NCBI GenBank assembly: GCA_963556195.1
Contig: OY744528.1
Location: 56,260,543-56,324,542 of the forward strand
Length of the DNA stretch: 64,000 nt
Direction of reading: 5' to 3'
From: Sepiola atlantica
Lineage: Eukaryota > Mollusca > Cephalopoda > Sepiida > Sepiolidae
The notes below the pieces were generated by a model that made no database searches, had not been told where the DNA came from, and saw only the letters and a program-made list of their open reading frames with translations. Shown here piece after piece: positions 43,981 to 54,914 of the stretch. The translations under genes and the position numbers were made by a program. Every line of letters begins with the position of its first letter. Position 1 is the stretch's first letter.

Positions 43981-46024
43981 GGCAGTTCTGAATCACCTCC
44001 TGTCTTTTATTTAATAAATTATCTTTAGACATAACTATTTTGTAGGATTCTAGAATACAGAGGTTGCATCTCTTAGATTCATTAGGTCTATATTTCCCTG
44101 CTCTACCTAGTATAGACCATTTTAGGTTGTATTGTATGTTTTTGCTATTTAGTTCTCTTACATGCTTAGCTAAAGTCGTAGGAATCTTTTTTGAATTTGT
44201 ATTAGGTTCTTTAAAAGAGTGTATATGGTTTCGATATCTGTCCTTAAAACTACAACCCGTGGAACCAATGTATGTTTTAATTCTGTTTTCTTCTATAACG
44301 TTACACTTATACACTATATCTGAGGTTAAACAATTCCCCTCTAAAGGGCATTCGCTAATGTTTCTACAGTTACATTGGGAGTTATTATTCTGATTCTGAA
44401 CTGTGCTGGTATCTAAGTTACTATTCTTTTTGATTTTCGTGTTATTTGAACTTACTATAGTTGATGTGAAGTTTATCGAAGTTGAAAAGGATAGCTTAAC
44501 TGTATTCTTATTTATAAGTTTGCCTAGTCTACTATCTCTAGGAAAATTTCTCTCGATAATTTGGTAAAATTGTCTAGGTATGTTAGTAAGGACATTTAAT
44601 CCATAAGGGGGGTTGAACCATAGTGAATTTCTATGTCTGTTTTTCTTCCCAGTGTTTTTTACTACAGATGGTAGATTTGTTGATCCTCTAGTGTTAAGTT
44701 TAGTACTAGGTGCAGTAATCTGCGTATTATTAGTATTTATTCTCCTATTGATTTTTCTGGTATCCCCCATAGCCATGTTATATGATATTATGTGAGGTGT
44801 ATTTCTATGAGTCCCGGGATTTACATTATGCTCCAACGGGCTTACCTTTATGTAGCTTATTTTCTCATTGTATCCAGATCTGGCTAATGCTTCATTATAG
44901 TAATCTTTATTTTTATTGAATAGTGATTCGTTAGATGATAGTTTTGATATTCTCTTAGAGATACTAGGGATTATGGCTTTCTTAATGGGTCTCGGGTGAT
45001 TAGAATTAGAATCTACATAAAAGAGAGTTTGGTTTGGTTTATGATATGGTTCATATGTTCCATTGTTTAGGTCTAAGCAGATGTCTAGGAAGTTAATTAT
45101 CTTATGGTTTAAGTCTATTGTTACCTTAAGGTCCAAATTTTTAAAGAAATTGTGTATATCCTTCTTAGTATTCTCTAACCTTCTATTGCCAGAGTTGACG
45201 AAGAATAGAGCGTCATCTCTGTATAAGCCGTCCCTAAGCAGTGGTAACTCTTTATGGAGCTCCTTCAAAATGTAAAGGCCGACCAAATCAGTTACCTGTG
45301 CAGAGTCCGGTGCCCCATAGTTATGTCGAAGTTATTCTCTCTATTTTTTCTTGTCCATAGTTTGTTATTATACAGAATCAAAGTTCTTCTAGCTAGTTTT
45401 ATAATATCGATCTCTAGTCTAGTTATATTCGTTTCAATTCTAGCCATATCAAGGGCTTTGTCCAGAAGTGTAGGGGATATTGATGGGTAATATGCATCAA
45501 TGTCAAACATGATAAACTTCCCGTTACTCCTTTGGGGGAGTTTTGTAAACCAATTTATGACTTCGTCTGACGATGTCCATAAATTGTGAGTTATCTTGGA
45601 TTTAATGGTGGGTATGATTCTATCCAATATTTTTTTTACTAATTGCCCCTATGTCCGACATACATGGAGAGATCAATCTGATGGTGGGGTTATTATTAAA
45701 ATCGTCTTTATGGTCCTTTAATGTAAATCTAGGGCATTTAGGAGTATATATTTCTATGTTGTTATCTATATTGATCTTAGAACATATTTGCAAGGTCGTA
45801 GAATTGATATCGCTGAGGTCATTTACATTGGCTATTTTATAGTTTTTCAGTAGTTCCTTCATAATCAAATTATTATATGTTTCAAAGTTCATGCTATATA
45901 AGTTCATTGTTTTGTCTGCAGGTACTATTAGGTTAGGGTTATTATTTATTTTTCTAAATGCTTGGTTTATTTTATTAATTGTAGGGTTACAATTAATAAA
46001 ATAAATTGAAATAGGTTTTTTCAT
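43949..46024 (-). pseudogene. Penelope-like element: reverse transcriptase plus GIY-YIG endonuclease, two frameshifts
   Basis: Retroelement polyprotein in three adjoining frames. 46024-45620 has FINCNPTINKINQAFRKINN and FTLKDHKDDFNNNPTIRLIS. 45627-45292 has KFIMFDIDAYYPSIS (RT motif with catalytic Asp). 45286-43949 has DGLYRDDALFF, the Penelope-type YRDD active site. It then has CNCRNISECPLEGNCLT (a zinc-type Cys cluster) and a GIY-YIG nuclease with TYIGST and FKDRYRNHIHSF. Breaks lie at an 8-T run (about 45630) and near 45290; each looks like a 1-base change. About 690 codons in all, so nearly full length. The last ten codons come from the adjacent Gypsy sequence. Confidence 0.92.
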
Positions 46025-46805
46025 CTTGTTTTTTTCGATCTGTATTAATTAGGTGAGAAATGGTAAATAGTAAGTAAGATATCCCTTTGGTAGGAGTATA
46101 AACTAATAATACTAGTATCATCTTAAATATTATGCGAAATAAATGTCCAATAGATAAATGAAGAAATAAAATAAATAAATAAATAGATCAATAAATAATA
46201 TATGTATATATATATGGTGTATGCATGTGTATGTTTGTTTTATTCGGATATGTACATATATATTGTGTGTATGTATCTATGTGTGCATATATATGTATGT
46301 CGGAGGTTTGGATGTTGAGCATAATAGTTCCGATTCACTTATATTGAAACCTTAAGCAATGGAAAGATACAAACATATTATAACTGAACTTCGATGTTAA
46401 GCTTTCTTTTTATGGGAAACGATTTTGATATCATATTACTTAACACAAATATTTAGAGGCTTGTAATCTGTTGAAATACAATCATTTCTGTAGTGGTTGT
46501 TTGTGGAGTTTTTGTAGATGTTGATTGTACGTTTTTATTTGCGTTCGGATCTCTTACTGTATGTATGCAGGTAGGCATGTTGATAGATAAGTGTAAGAGT
46601 AGGTACAACCTAATATTAGATTTTTTAAAAAAAAAAGCTTCATCGTAGAAAAATAAACAGGAATGATCTAATTCCTATTTTAGTCACGTTAATTGTTTAG
46701 AGTGAATTGGTTTTTTTGACATTATTTTTAGCCTATTTGCACTTAATTTTTTAGTTTAAGAAGTAAAAGAAATACTTGTTTTTTATCGTACATATACTGA
46801 AGAAA
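46025..46805. other. No gene; (TATG)-rich patch 46200-46310
   Basis: Upstream side of the Penelope-like element. No hammerhead core or direct repeat recognised. Confidence 0.45.
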
Positions 46806-46811
46806 TATTTC

Positions 46812-47410
46812 GATTTACAGAAAAAAAAGGAAAAAACTTCACGAGGGCAGAAATGGGGGGGGGTATGAAATATTTATCACCGTACTTAAGTAATCTTTCG
46901 TTTTGTAGGGAAAAATCAAGCTTCCCAAAAAGGGGCACTCTGGATCTTACCTCAGTTTAGAAGGATTTTTCCATACTACACATTGCTCCTAGCCTGAGGA
47001 GGCAAAACGGATGATTACGCAAGTTATTTTAATAAATAAACGAAATATATACGCTTTTTAAAAAATCGGCTGACTTGTAATCTTTCGTTTTGCCTCCCCA
47101 CGAGGGCGGAGTTAGACTTCAAAAATCAGTTTCTAAACGGAAGCAATTTAAAATTTATGAAGTTTTTTCCTTTTTTTTCTGTAAGCAACAATTATAAACA
47201 AATAAATAAAACTTCGCTAGTTACTCGCCTCCCTACGAAAAGAAAAAAAGTATCCACTTTTTCTTAAAATACACAACACGAAATATAGAATTGCGTTTAA
47301 AATTTGTTTTTTATTTAGTAAATAAAAGTAAAAAAAAAAATGATAAATTGTTTTGTTTATTGCAAAACGACAGATTACAAGTCAGCCGATTTTTAAAAAA
47401 GCGTATACAT
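46812..47410. repeat. Nested inverted repeats with a U2-like segment
   Basis: Inner pair: cggctgacttgtaatctttc + gttttgc (47065-47092) and its complement at 47362-47395. Second pair: ttacagaaaaaaaaggaaaa (46815) and its complement near 47165-47183. At 47008-46973 the minus strand reads ggctaggagcaatgtgtagt, like the U2-derived head at 57.8 kb. Body words (cacgagggcggagttag) also recur there. Confidence 0.6.
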
Positions 47411-47472
47411 GTTAAAAGAAAAAAACCCGAGTTGTTTTGTAAATAGTGACACAAAAACATGTTTTAAAAGAA

Positions 47473-47594
47473 AACATGTTAATATTTATTTGTTTTATTT
47501 ATGAACTCTCTGCCTTAAATAAATATTAACATGTTAAAAGAAAAAAAAAATTCCGAAATATACTGCATTAATAAATGCAGTATATTTCGGAATT
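47473..47594. repeat. Two adjacent perfect hairpins
   Basis: aacatgttaatatttattt (47473-47491) pairs with 47517-47535. aattccgaaatatactgcat + t (47549-47569) pairs with 47574-47594 around an aata loop, 21 bp without a mismatch. Confidence 0.9.
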
Positions 47595-47599
47595 AAAGA

Positions 47600-48740
47600 T
47601 CTATTTACAAGTGTTTTGTAAATAGAGACCACGTGTATTGCGAGGTCAACCGGTGATTTCAAAATATGTCCCGCGTCTTGTGTTAATGATCTGGGGTCCC
47701 TATTGTTCTCTTGATCCCGATTTAGAAATAAAACATAGTAAAAATTAATGTTTAAGGTACAGATCCCTGTAAAACTACTTTTGAATCCGTAGAACACTTT
47801 AAGAAATTAAATAAATAAATAAATATATAATGCCCATTCTATATTTCGAAATCGTAATCTGGCTAAATATGGAGGATATATTTCGCCGTGAATATAACCC
47901 CCTTAGTTTCGCATTTTAACTAGTAGCTTACTACTTGAGTGATGAATTTCTGGGAAGGTAAGCTTGTCTCAATATTGTTAGAAAGGGTTTACTAATAAAT
48001 ACTATATAAATTCCATATAAACACTTATGTAGAAGAAACTTTTTTAATAGTTGATTGAATGGACGGTTTGACACAATGAGACTAGCTCTATAATGATCTG
48101 CTTAAATGAGTTTCGCACCATAAACATTCAGGTAACTTTAATAAAAAATAAATTATCTTCAAATAAACTGGAACTTTATAAATAAATTATAGTACATATT
48201 AAATATTTTAGCAAATATTACCGAATTAAAGTTTTTTAAACTGATCGCACTAATTCTTTTGGGAGATACTAGCTTTGAACGAAAAAAAAAATCAAAATGG
48301 CGGATTAGTTTGATCGCACACGTGTGAGTGTTTGCTCTAAGATTTTTTGTTTGTTCTTTTGTTTATTTTCACCTTAAAATGAAACTGATGTATGATGTGG
48401 GTGTTTTTCAAGACACTCTAATCTAAGAACTCTTATTATTTGTGAACTTTTTTCTGATGATTTTGTAGTGTTGCAGAGACGATATTGACATACAAATGTT
48501 GTTTGGCACAAAACAAATGAAACAGACCGTTAAATATATCTCACAGAAATTTGGAATTTTTGGAAATGTGAAAAAAATAAAAATAAAAGTAATAAAACAA
48601 ACCATGGTTATTGGAATATAATAAAAAACTGTTCTATATTTTGCTCTGTTATCAATAATTGACAAACATTGAGCTGAATCTTTAAAGGAGACTACAAAGT
48701 AAAAGGATCTGATGATATATGATAGTACATATATTGTCTT
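47600..48740. other. Intron sequence, no gene seen
   Basis: AT-rich with no recognised repeat. Confidence 0.5.
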
Positions 48741-48746
48741 TAATAA

Positions 48747-48819
<73 letters not shown>

Positions 48820-48905
48820 CAGAAAGAGAGAGAGAGTAAGATAATACTTTAAAAATATAAATATCTTTAACTAGTAGACTATCAGGATAAAAACAAAGCT
48901 CAAGA
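48747..48905 (+). repeat. (TA)n(GA)n microsatellite and dispersed repeat, copy 3
   Basis: (ta)n 48750-48794, (ga)n to 48836, then gtaagataatactttaaaa and agtagactatcaggataaaa. See 7868-7985 and 39693-39890. Confidence 0.8.
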
Positions 48906-49300
48906 CACTACAGCATTCACCACCAATTGAGCCATTACGCACTAAACGGAAGTCACAAAAAAGTGCCAAGCTTCATTTTAACCTGATAAAATTTATTAAA
49001 ACGAAGAAAAACGTTCCAAAATTAAATTTTACTTCAAAGATATAGATGACAAAACCTTTTAGATAAAACCATTAATGTAGAGATATGATTAAATATTAGA
49101 TAATATATAATATACTATAAATCTAAAAACAAAATCTTAAAATCTTAAATTAGTATATTATTTTTCTATTAGCAAAAAAAACAACATAAATTTGGCTATG
49201 ATCATTGTATCAATATTTCTAACTCTGTAATCTTAAAAAGCAAAACCGAAATGCATGTTACCTCATACTCAAATGTATAACAAAAAAAAAAAAAAAATGA
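48906..49300. other. Intron sequence next to exon B, no gene seen
   Basis: AT-rich, with an A run at 49283-49297 just after exon B's donor in gene sense. Confidence 0.5.
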
Positions 49301-49308
49301 CTTCTTAC

Positions 49309-49447
49309 CTCATATCCAAATGACACTGCCATTACTGCTATTAAAAAGCTAAAGAAAGCTTCTAACTTTCTCAGTCCATATTTGTCAAGTAATAAAAAGG
49401 TGAAAGTATCAGTTATTGTAATTAGGACGCCTCCCCACAGTGGAATT
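49309..49447 (-). CDS. SLC11A2: NRAMP/DMT1 exon B (TM4-TM5)
   Basis: Reads [17 protein letters not shown], then [15 protein letters not shown] and [13 protein letters not shown], which is TM4, the short loop and TM5 of DMT1. The acceptor is CAG at 49450-49448 after a T-rich tract, and the donor GTAAG starts at 49308. The first base completes the Lys codon split from exon A; the end falls on a codon boundary after Tyr-Glu. The 46 full codons align with the family without gaps. About 3.8 kb of intron separates it from exon A, and that intron holds a LINE/Gypsy composite and a MITE. Confidence 0.95.
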
Positions 49448-49911
49448 CTGGAAGAAAAAAAACTTAAGCTAGTTTTCAGATTTCCAGAAAACAATTCAAT
49501 CAATATAAAAAAGTGAACACAAAAATAGTGTTTGGTGTATACATATACGATGGGGCATAAAGATCTCTCACATTTGGAGTGCCCACTGTGCGGGCTGTAT
49601 TGGCTATAGTGTGGCAGGTCTCAATCAGTAGGCTAGATCTATAATTTTCATTTTCTTCATCAATTATTATAATAATTTTTCTATCACGTTCATTTTTAAT
49701 GAGTGTTGATGGATATGTTTCCTGGAGTGCTTGGTCAAGTCACCAGAGGTAAGGAATTTTTCCTTTTTCCTTTGGGGATAGTTAAGAAATTGAGCAATGA
49801 ATGAGTAACAAATAAAAAGAACAAAAGATGAAGAGACCAGTGGCGGTTCGTGGCTAAGATTAGTGGGGTGCTGCTTCAGAAATGTTTTACCCATTGTTTT
49901 AATATTGGGTT

Positions 49912-50160
49912 TAATTGTCGTTTCCCAACCAAAATGGCCGACAATAAATCGTCTACAGTTTTCTGATTTTTTCCGTCCTCACAAATGAGTAAGTAAACCC
50001 AAATAAATTGTTTTAGAATAATTTCCGAACTGTATTTCCTTTAAACTAAGGTAAATTTTAAATTAGTCTAAACAAGTTATTTGGGTTTACTTACTCATTT
50101 GTGAGGTCGGAAAACTGCAGACGATTTATTGTTCGCTATTTTGGTTTGAAAAAAACTATT
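49912..50160. mobile_element. MITE, copy 2
   Basis: Left arm gtcgtttcccaaccaaaatg + gccgacaataaatcgtctac and the matching right arm. Its sequence is very close to copy 1 at 37568-37829; the right tip is more decayed. Confidence 0.8.
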
Positions 50161-50399
50161 TAACACTGGCCTGACTCATGCATGCGCACAACATTAAACA
50201 CTAAGTAAGTGTAACTGTGAATCTCAAAGCTTCATGCTTTCTTTAATTTTTACATAAATTTGGAGATGGCTACCGACATTAAACTTAAGGATTGTATAAT
50301 GTACATGTAAGAAGAAAGAATTAAAGGAAAACGAACATATCATTTTTAATTTTATCGATAATATTGAGCAGAAATAACTTGGGGGTGCTGCAGTTACGC

Positions 50400-50470
50400 A
50401 GTTCCTATACCCATGTGTGTTTACAATTCGCAGCGGACTTAAAGTGATTCGTTTTTCTTTGTTTTTGTTT
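50400..50470 (-). repeat. Short direct repeat shared with 52490-52545, possible LTR remnant
   Basis: catgtgtgtttacaattcgc here and atatgtgtttacaatctgca at 52493 lead into the same kind of sequence (gtgattcgtttttctttg versus ctgattcggtttttttctg). The two copies bracket the LINE/Gypsy composite, as LTR remnants would. Confidence 0.4.
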
Positions 50471-51128
50471 TTTACTTTGATTCACCCCAGACAAGGCATA
50501 TTGCCATTGAGACTTAAGTCAGGGAAACAGGGAGGGAGTTCCAAGGGTTGGCAGTTCGAGGAAAGAAGCTATTAGAGTAGAAAGCTCTCCGGCATCTGGT
50601 GACATCCACAGTGAATGGATGGGATTTAGCTGATTGTCGGGTTGGTCGGGTGTATTTACATCGAGGGGGCACCAGAGCAGCAAGTTCATCAGAGCACATT
50701 CCATTGAAGTATGTGTAAAATAAGCGTAGGGATGCAACATTGTGGCAATGGGACAGGGGCTGGAGCTTGGTGAATAGTGAGGGACCTATTAAACTAGAGA
50801 CTCTTTTGTGGACCCTGTCTATAAGGAAGAGACTAGTGGATAGTGCATCAGTCTAGATGTGACAATACTCAATACCTAGGTGGATGGTGGCCTTGTAGTG
50901 ATATAGGACACTGTCAGGTGTGAGAAGTTTTCTAGCACGGTGGAGGGAGCCATTTTCCTTGCAGCAGCCTTGGCAATGTCTTCTATGTATTTGTTCCAAT
51001 TCAAATTACCTGTGAATGATAGGCTGAGGAGTTTGAATGTTGCACTCTCGGGTAGGGTGTTATTAGCCATGGCAATCAGTGGTTGAAAAGGTTTCTTGTA
51101 GTTGTTGAAGGAAAAGAACTTTGTCTTA
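50470..51128 (-). pseudogene. Jockey-type LINE, 5'-truncated copy
   Basis: The minus strand gives FFSFNNYKKPFQPLIAMANN, TFKLLSLSFTGNLNWNKYIE, then CSDELAALVPPRCKYT and FYSNSFFPRTANPWNSLP. This is the same family as the copy at 9.9-12.8 kb (RT C-terminal part), with an internal frame break near 50.9 kb. The 3' end matches that copy. The 5' truncation at 51128 abuts Gypsy sequence. Confidence 0.9.
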
Positions 51129-52440
51129 GTTATCATACCCAGTGCCTCGGTAGAATGAGCACTGAGTAGATTTTGTAGTTCATATCCAAACATGGGGTCT
51201 TCATTATCGACAATAAATATTTTCGCTCTGCAGCATTTATCTCTGAATTTAACTATGGCGACCATAAATCCACAAACATGCATTGCTTGTTTGGATCAGT
51301 ATGCAATATCTGTGTCACTGTGTCATGTATCGTTGGTCTGTGCATCGAGAGAGTATGATGACACTTGTACCAGTATCTAAGACAAAAGTAACTGAGGAGT
51401 GGTTAACGAAAATGGTGGCCTTGATGATGTAGGAATTTTTACCATGAACACTGATTCATCACTTGATGTAGAAGGGGATGCAGTTTCATTGAGATATGAG
51501 TAAGAAATTTGTCTTACCGGTTTTGAATTGCAGATTTGAGTAAAGTGGTTCCTTTTAAGGCAGTTCCTACACTTCTGTTCCTTGGCCAGACATATCACAT
51601 GTGTTGCTGAATACCGGCAGTAGTGGTAGGTCTGTCCGCCACCATTATTCTGTCTCCCAAGTGGTCAGGATCTCGGGGTAACATGGTGGTTACTATTTTA
51701 TGTATATTCAAGATAACGTCTGCTGTTGAAGTTGTTGGTAGCGTTACTGTGTATGTATCGCTTGTGACTTTTGTTGTTGCAGATCAATGCACCGACTTTT
51801 CTTTGTTCCATGTTTGTAGCTCATGTATGAACAAGTTCTATGGTTTTGGCTTCGTCTAGTATTTGTTTGAGGGAAGAATTATCTCTTAGCGCTCTTCTTC
51901 TAACCTTAGAGAATGAACACCCTTGCAATATATGGACCTTTCCTGGTCTATATCTTGGAAGTCACATGTGTATGCCAGAGTTCTTAGCTGGGCATGGTAT
52001 GAATCTCAGTTTTCGTCTATTTTGCATGGCTTGCTAAAATTTGAAAATTTCGTATGATGTGTTTTCTGAGGTATGAAACGGTCAGTTGGTAACTTCTTCA
52101 CAATTTCAATTGGTTTGGTATTATCGTCTCATCTTCCATCTGTGAAGTTGTGTAAAATGTTAAAAACCTTGTCTCCAGCATAGTGTAAAAGAATCGTATT
52201 TCGTTTTGTGTCAGTGTCTATATTTAAGGCAATAAACAGGTTTTCCAATTTGCCTATCCACTTTTGCTAGTGAATGACAATTATATTTTGATCAGTGTGG
52301 ACACTGAAATTTGGAAAAACGAGCAAATTACTGCTAGCCATATCTCTCTCTTCTTTTGTGTCGATTTTTGTGTGGGGCAGAGAACGTAAGCACGTCACTA
52401 AATTTCCGCTGCTAGATGTAGTGTCTTAGACTCGGCTCGC
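51129..52440 (-). pseudogene. Ty3/Gypsy gag, CCHC and protease fragment
   Basis: The minus strand starts at about 52.34 kb with MASSNLLVFPNFSVHTDQN, then KWIGKLENLFIALNIDT and ILLHYAGDKVFNIL (gag). Next are QKCRNCLKRNHFTQICNSKP (zinc knuckle, about 51.58 kb) and VTFVLDTGTSVIIL (protease, about 51.39 kb). It is the same family as 40.69-43.98 kb; matching stretches such as ttgtagttcatatccaaaca are at 51174 and 43211. Frames are broken. Confidence 0.88.
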
Positions 52441-52444
52441 AAGA

Positions 52445-52680
52445 CTAAGCATTGGATAAAAAGAAAGAAAGAACAAACTATGAAGAGATGCATATGTGTT
52501 TACAATCTGCACTGGAGTTAAACTGATTCGGTTTTTTTCTGGTATTCTGTTATTTCTGGAATATAGCGATGCGCATAACTGATAGTTTGCTTAACTTCCG
52601 ATTTGACAAAGGGAGGTAATCTGTTTGGATTAAGTTAGAGTTATTTCCCCTTGACTGGACACTAAATCTCCTTTTTCATC
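52445..52680 (-). other. Possible 5' LTR of the Gypsy fragment
   Basis: It lies where the 5' LTR of the minus-strand Gypsy element should be and carries the short repeat also found at 50400. No clear TG...CA ends or primer site. Confidence 0.3.
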
Positions 52681-52683
52681 TGA

Positions 52684-52917
52684 TACAGAGGCACCTTGGC
52701 TCCAGTGAAAACACTAAATTGCCTAAGAATGGGAATGGGGCGATCAAAAGTTGCTATGAGTAGATGGGGCTACAAAACTGACCCAACCATCTGTGAATAT
52801 GAAGAGGAGGACCATACGATGCAACACTGCCTGGTCTGCCCCCTACTGTCCAACCGGTGTAGCTTGAAAGATCTTGCAGAGTGCAACACTATTGAAAAGG
52901 ATTGCATAAAAGTGTGA
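52684..52917 (+). pseudogene. LINE ORF2 C-terminal remnant
   Basis: APVKTLNCLRMGMGRSKVAM, then WGYKTDPTICEYEEEDHTMQ and HCLVCPLL. This resembles the Cys-rich C-terminal zinc finger (C-x-C-G...T-x-x-H...C-P) of non-LTR reverse transcriptases. Short, isolated and 5'-truncated. Confidence 0.65.
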
Positions 52918-53275
52918 GAAACCGTTATATGACCACATGCTTCAAAGACATGCAAAGAAGATCTGATACAGATTCGTGTGACGTTTCTTTTCATTGAGCG
53001 CAAGGAGATGATCAAGTCGCCTTTCTAAAAGCATGGAGGCTATCTGAGAAAAATCCTTTGAGCAGTAAATAGATTTTCGGGAATTTTTCAATAAAATCTA
53101 TGAAGCGATGGAGTGGTAAGAATAATGGAGTAAAAATGTTTTTTACTTTTGCACTTTTAAGAAAATGTAAAATAAAAAATGTATATAGAACATGTTTTCA
53201 TTCCCAGGCAACACCGGTTAACTCTGATAGTAAAACAAATAAATGCTTTTTTAAAAATAAACTTCAAAAACTTAC

Positions 53276-53336
53276 TTTCCATTAGAGAGAAGATAAAGTG
53301 CTGTGGCCGTTCCTATGACTTCTTGCATATCCGAAC
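53276..53336 (-). CDS. SLC11A2: NRAMP/DMT1 exon A (TM3)
   Basis: Minus-strand reading gives SDMQEVIGTATALYLLSNG, the GSDMQEVIG signature of TM3 in NRAMP transporters. A pyrimidine tract and TAG acceptor precede it (53337-53339), and a GTAAG donor follows at 53275-53271. It begins with the last two bases of a Gly codon (GT) and ends with AA, which with the first base of exon B makes AAA (Lys). It is the most 5' exon I can see; exons for the N-terminus and TM1-TM2, with the Asp-Pro-Gly-Asn metal site, are not found upstream. Confidence 0.93.
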
Positions 53337-53339
53337 CTA

Positions 53340-53875
53340 GAGAAATAAACGTATTTAAGCAATCAGACATATTCGCATAAAACGTATTTAAGCAATAAAT
53401 ACATGACACTTACCGTATAATGGAACTTACGTTCCAGAATCAAACTAATGTTATAGTGGGGGAGGGGGTTTCTTTTGAGAGGGGATGCTTTAATGTCTTT
53501 TTTGTTGCTGTGTTGTTGATTCCATCTCTCCAGACTTTTTAGTTATTTATCTATGGAACATTCTCAGTGCAGATATAGTCCAATTTTAATGTGTTTTTGT
53601 TAAATATTTTGTGTATTGTGGAAACTGTTTGTTTATAAGGTCCAAGAATTTATTATCTATTTTTGTTTTCAGCATTAGAATGAAGGTAGGTGTAAACCAA
53701 ATAATTTTCCGACCACGATTTCTGAACCTATTAGTATTGGTTTCTATATTTTATTTCGGCGTTTGTATATCCATTATTTTTTAGGGCTGTGTTTTATAAC
53801 TGTTTTTATGATCATTAAACGTTATTTCGTCAGAAAAGTTGTTACTAATTCTACTTTCTATGGACTTGAGTATAG
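53340..53875. other. Upstream side of exon A, no further exon seen
   Basis: I looked on the minus strand for the TM1-TM2 NRAMP exons here and found none. AT-rich. Confidence 0.4.
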
Positions 53876-53879
53876 CTGC

Positions 53880-54370
53880 ACTGAGAATTTAGAAAGAATT
53901 GTAAAGAAACACAACAACAAAATACTAAAAAAATAAATACCGATAGAAACACAAATAATTGCAATTGCCAAAGGCGGAATGAATGCCCCTTACAAAACAA
54001 TTGTCTTACTGCTTCAGTGATATACCATGCAAAAATATATACAACAGAAAACCCAGGAGTGGAAAAGTTCTATATAGGGAGCACGTCAATGACTTTTAAA
54101 GATATACTTTATGGACATAGATCTTCGTTCAAATATGAAAGATATAAGGACTATACTTCGCTTTCCCAACACTTCTAGCAAATTAATTAGAAACAAAAAG
54201 ACACCAATAATTAAATGGGAAATAATTGGAAAAGTTAAGACATGTAGATACCTTAACTCACCTTGTTTTATGTCTTAATGAGAAACTTGAAATTAGAAGA
54301 TTTAGAGACAGAGACAAATTACTTACTATTAACTGAAGGTACTTCAAAGAACATACATTGAGCAGGTTTT
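53880..54370 (+). pseudogene. Penelope-like element 3' fragment: Cys cluster and GIY-YIG nuclease
   Basis: From about 53953 the frame reads CNCQRRNECPLQNNCLT, then VEKFYIGSTSMTFKDILYGH and RSSFKYERYKDYTSLSQHF followed by a stop where Trp is expected. The Cys cluster and YIGST core match the element at 43.95-46.02 kb, so it is the same clade. Later frames hold CFM and 'LEI' pieces of the nuclease end. The RT part is missing. Confidence 0.85.
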
Positions 54371-54399
54371 GAACAACCAGTGTAATTTGTCCACAATGA

Positions 54400-54834
54400 G
54401 TAAAACATCTCTCCTCTCAACCCGTCACTCACCTACCCATATTCTCCATATTCTTTATATTTTTATATTTTTATTTTTTAATTAAATTTTTAATTTTTTC
54501 TATATTTTCTAATTTTCTTATAGTTCTAACTTTACTTAATTTTGAACTATAATGATTCTTTAATATTTTAAAATTTTATTTTTAACTTTTTAATTTGCAA
54601 GTTTAATGCTCTATCACTGTTTACATGTACATTTACTATTATTTGTGCTAAATTTTGCGAATCTAAGATTTGATAACTTTTAATTTCAAAACTATATCTC
54701 AGTAGTAAGCTCTATGAGCAAAGTATATGTCATTGTCTGTATGTATGTGTGAAAAGATGGATGTATATGGGTGTATAAGTAGGTTCTATCTAGAGGAGAT
54801 GTATATATGTGTATGCGCAAGGGATATGTAGAAA

Positions 54835-54840
<6 letters not shown>
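54400..54840. other. AT-rich, no gene seen
   Basis: T/A runs and (tatg)-like words. No features. Confidence 0.5.

Positions 54841-54844
<4 letters not shown>

Positions 54845-54912
<68 letters not shown>
54845..54912. repeat. (TG)n(TA)n microsatellite
   Basis: About 32 TA dinucleotides after gtgtgtgtg. Confidence 0.95.

Positions 54913-54914
<2 letters not shown>

Larger units (their letters stand above)
8250..53336 (-). other. SLC11A2: SLC11/NRAMP divalent-metal transporter gene (DMT1/Malvolio type), central part, six exons
   Basis: Proton-coupled Fe2+/Mn2+ transporter of the plasma membrane and endosomes (family knowledge). Six minus-strand exons with GT-AG borders join into one uninterrupted reading frame covering TM3 to the loop after TM7. 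Exon lengths are 61, 139, 156, 159, 48 and 33 bp; the first junction (A/B) is phase 2 and the next four are phase 0. Introns are about 3.8, 24.8, 10.1, 5.4 and 0.4 kb and hold most of the mobile DNA in this window. The exon before A should end in one base of a Gly codon; I do not see it between 53.4 and 64 kb. The exon after F (start of TM8) is not visible between 1 and 8.2 kb. No stop or frameshift was found, so the gene looks functional. SLC11A1 and SLC11A2 are vertebrate duplicates, so the symbol marks the family only. Confidence 0.93.
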
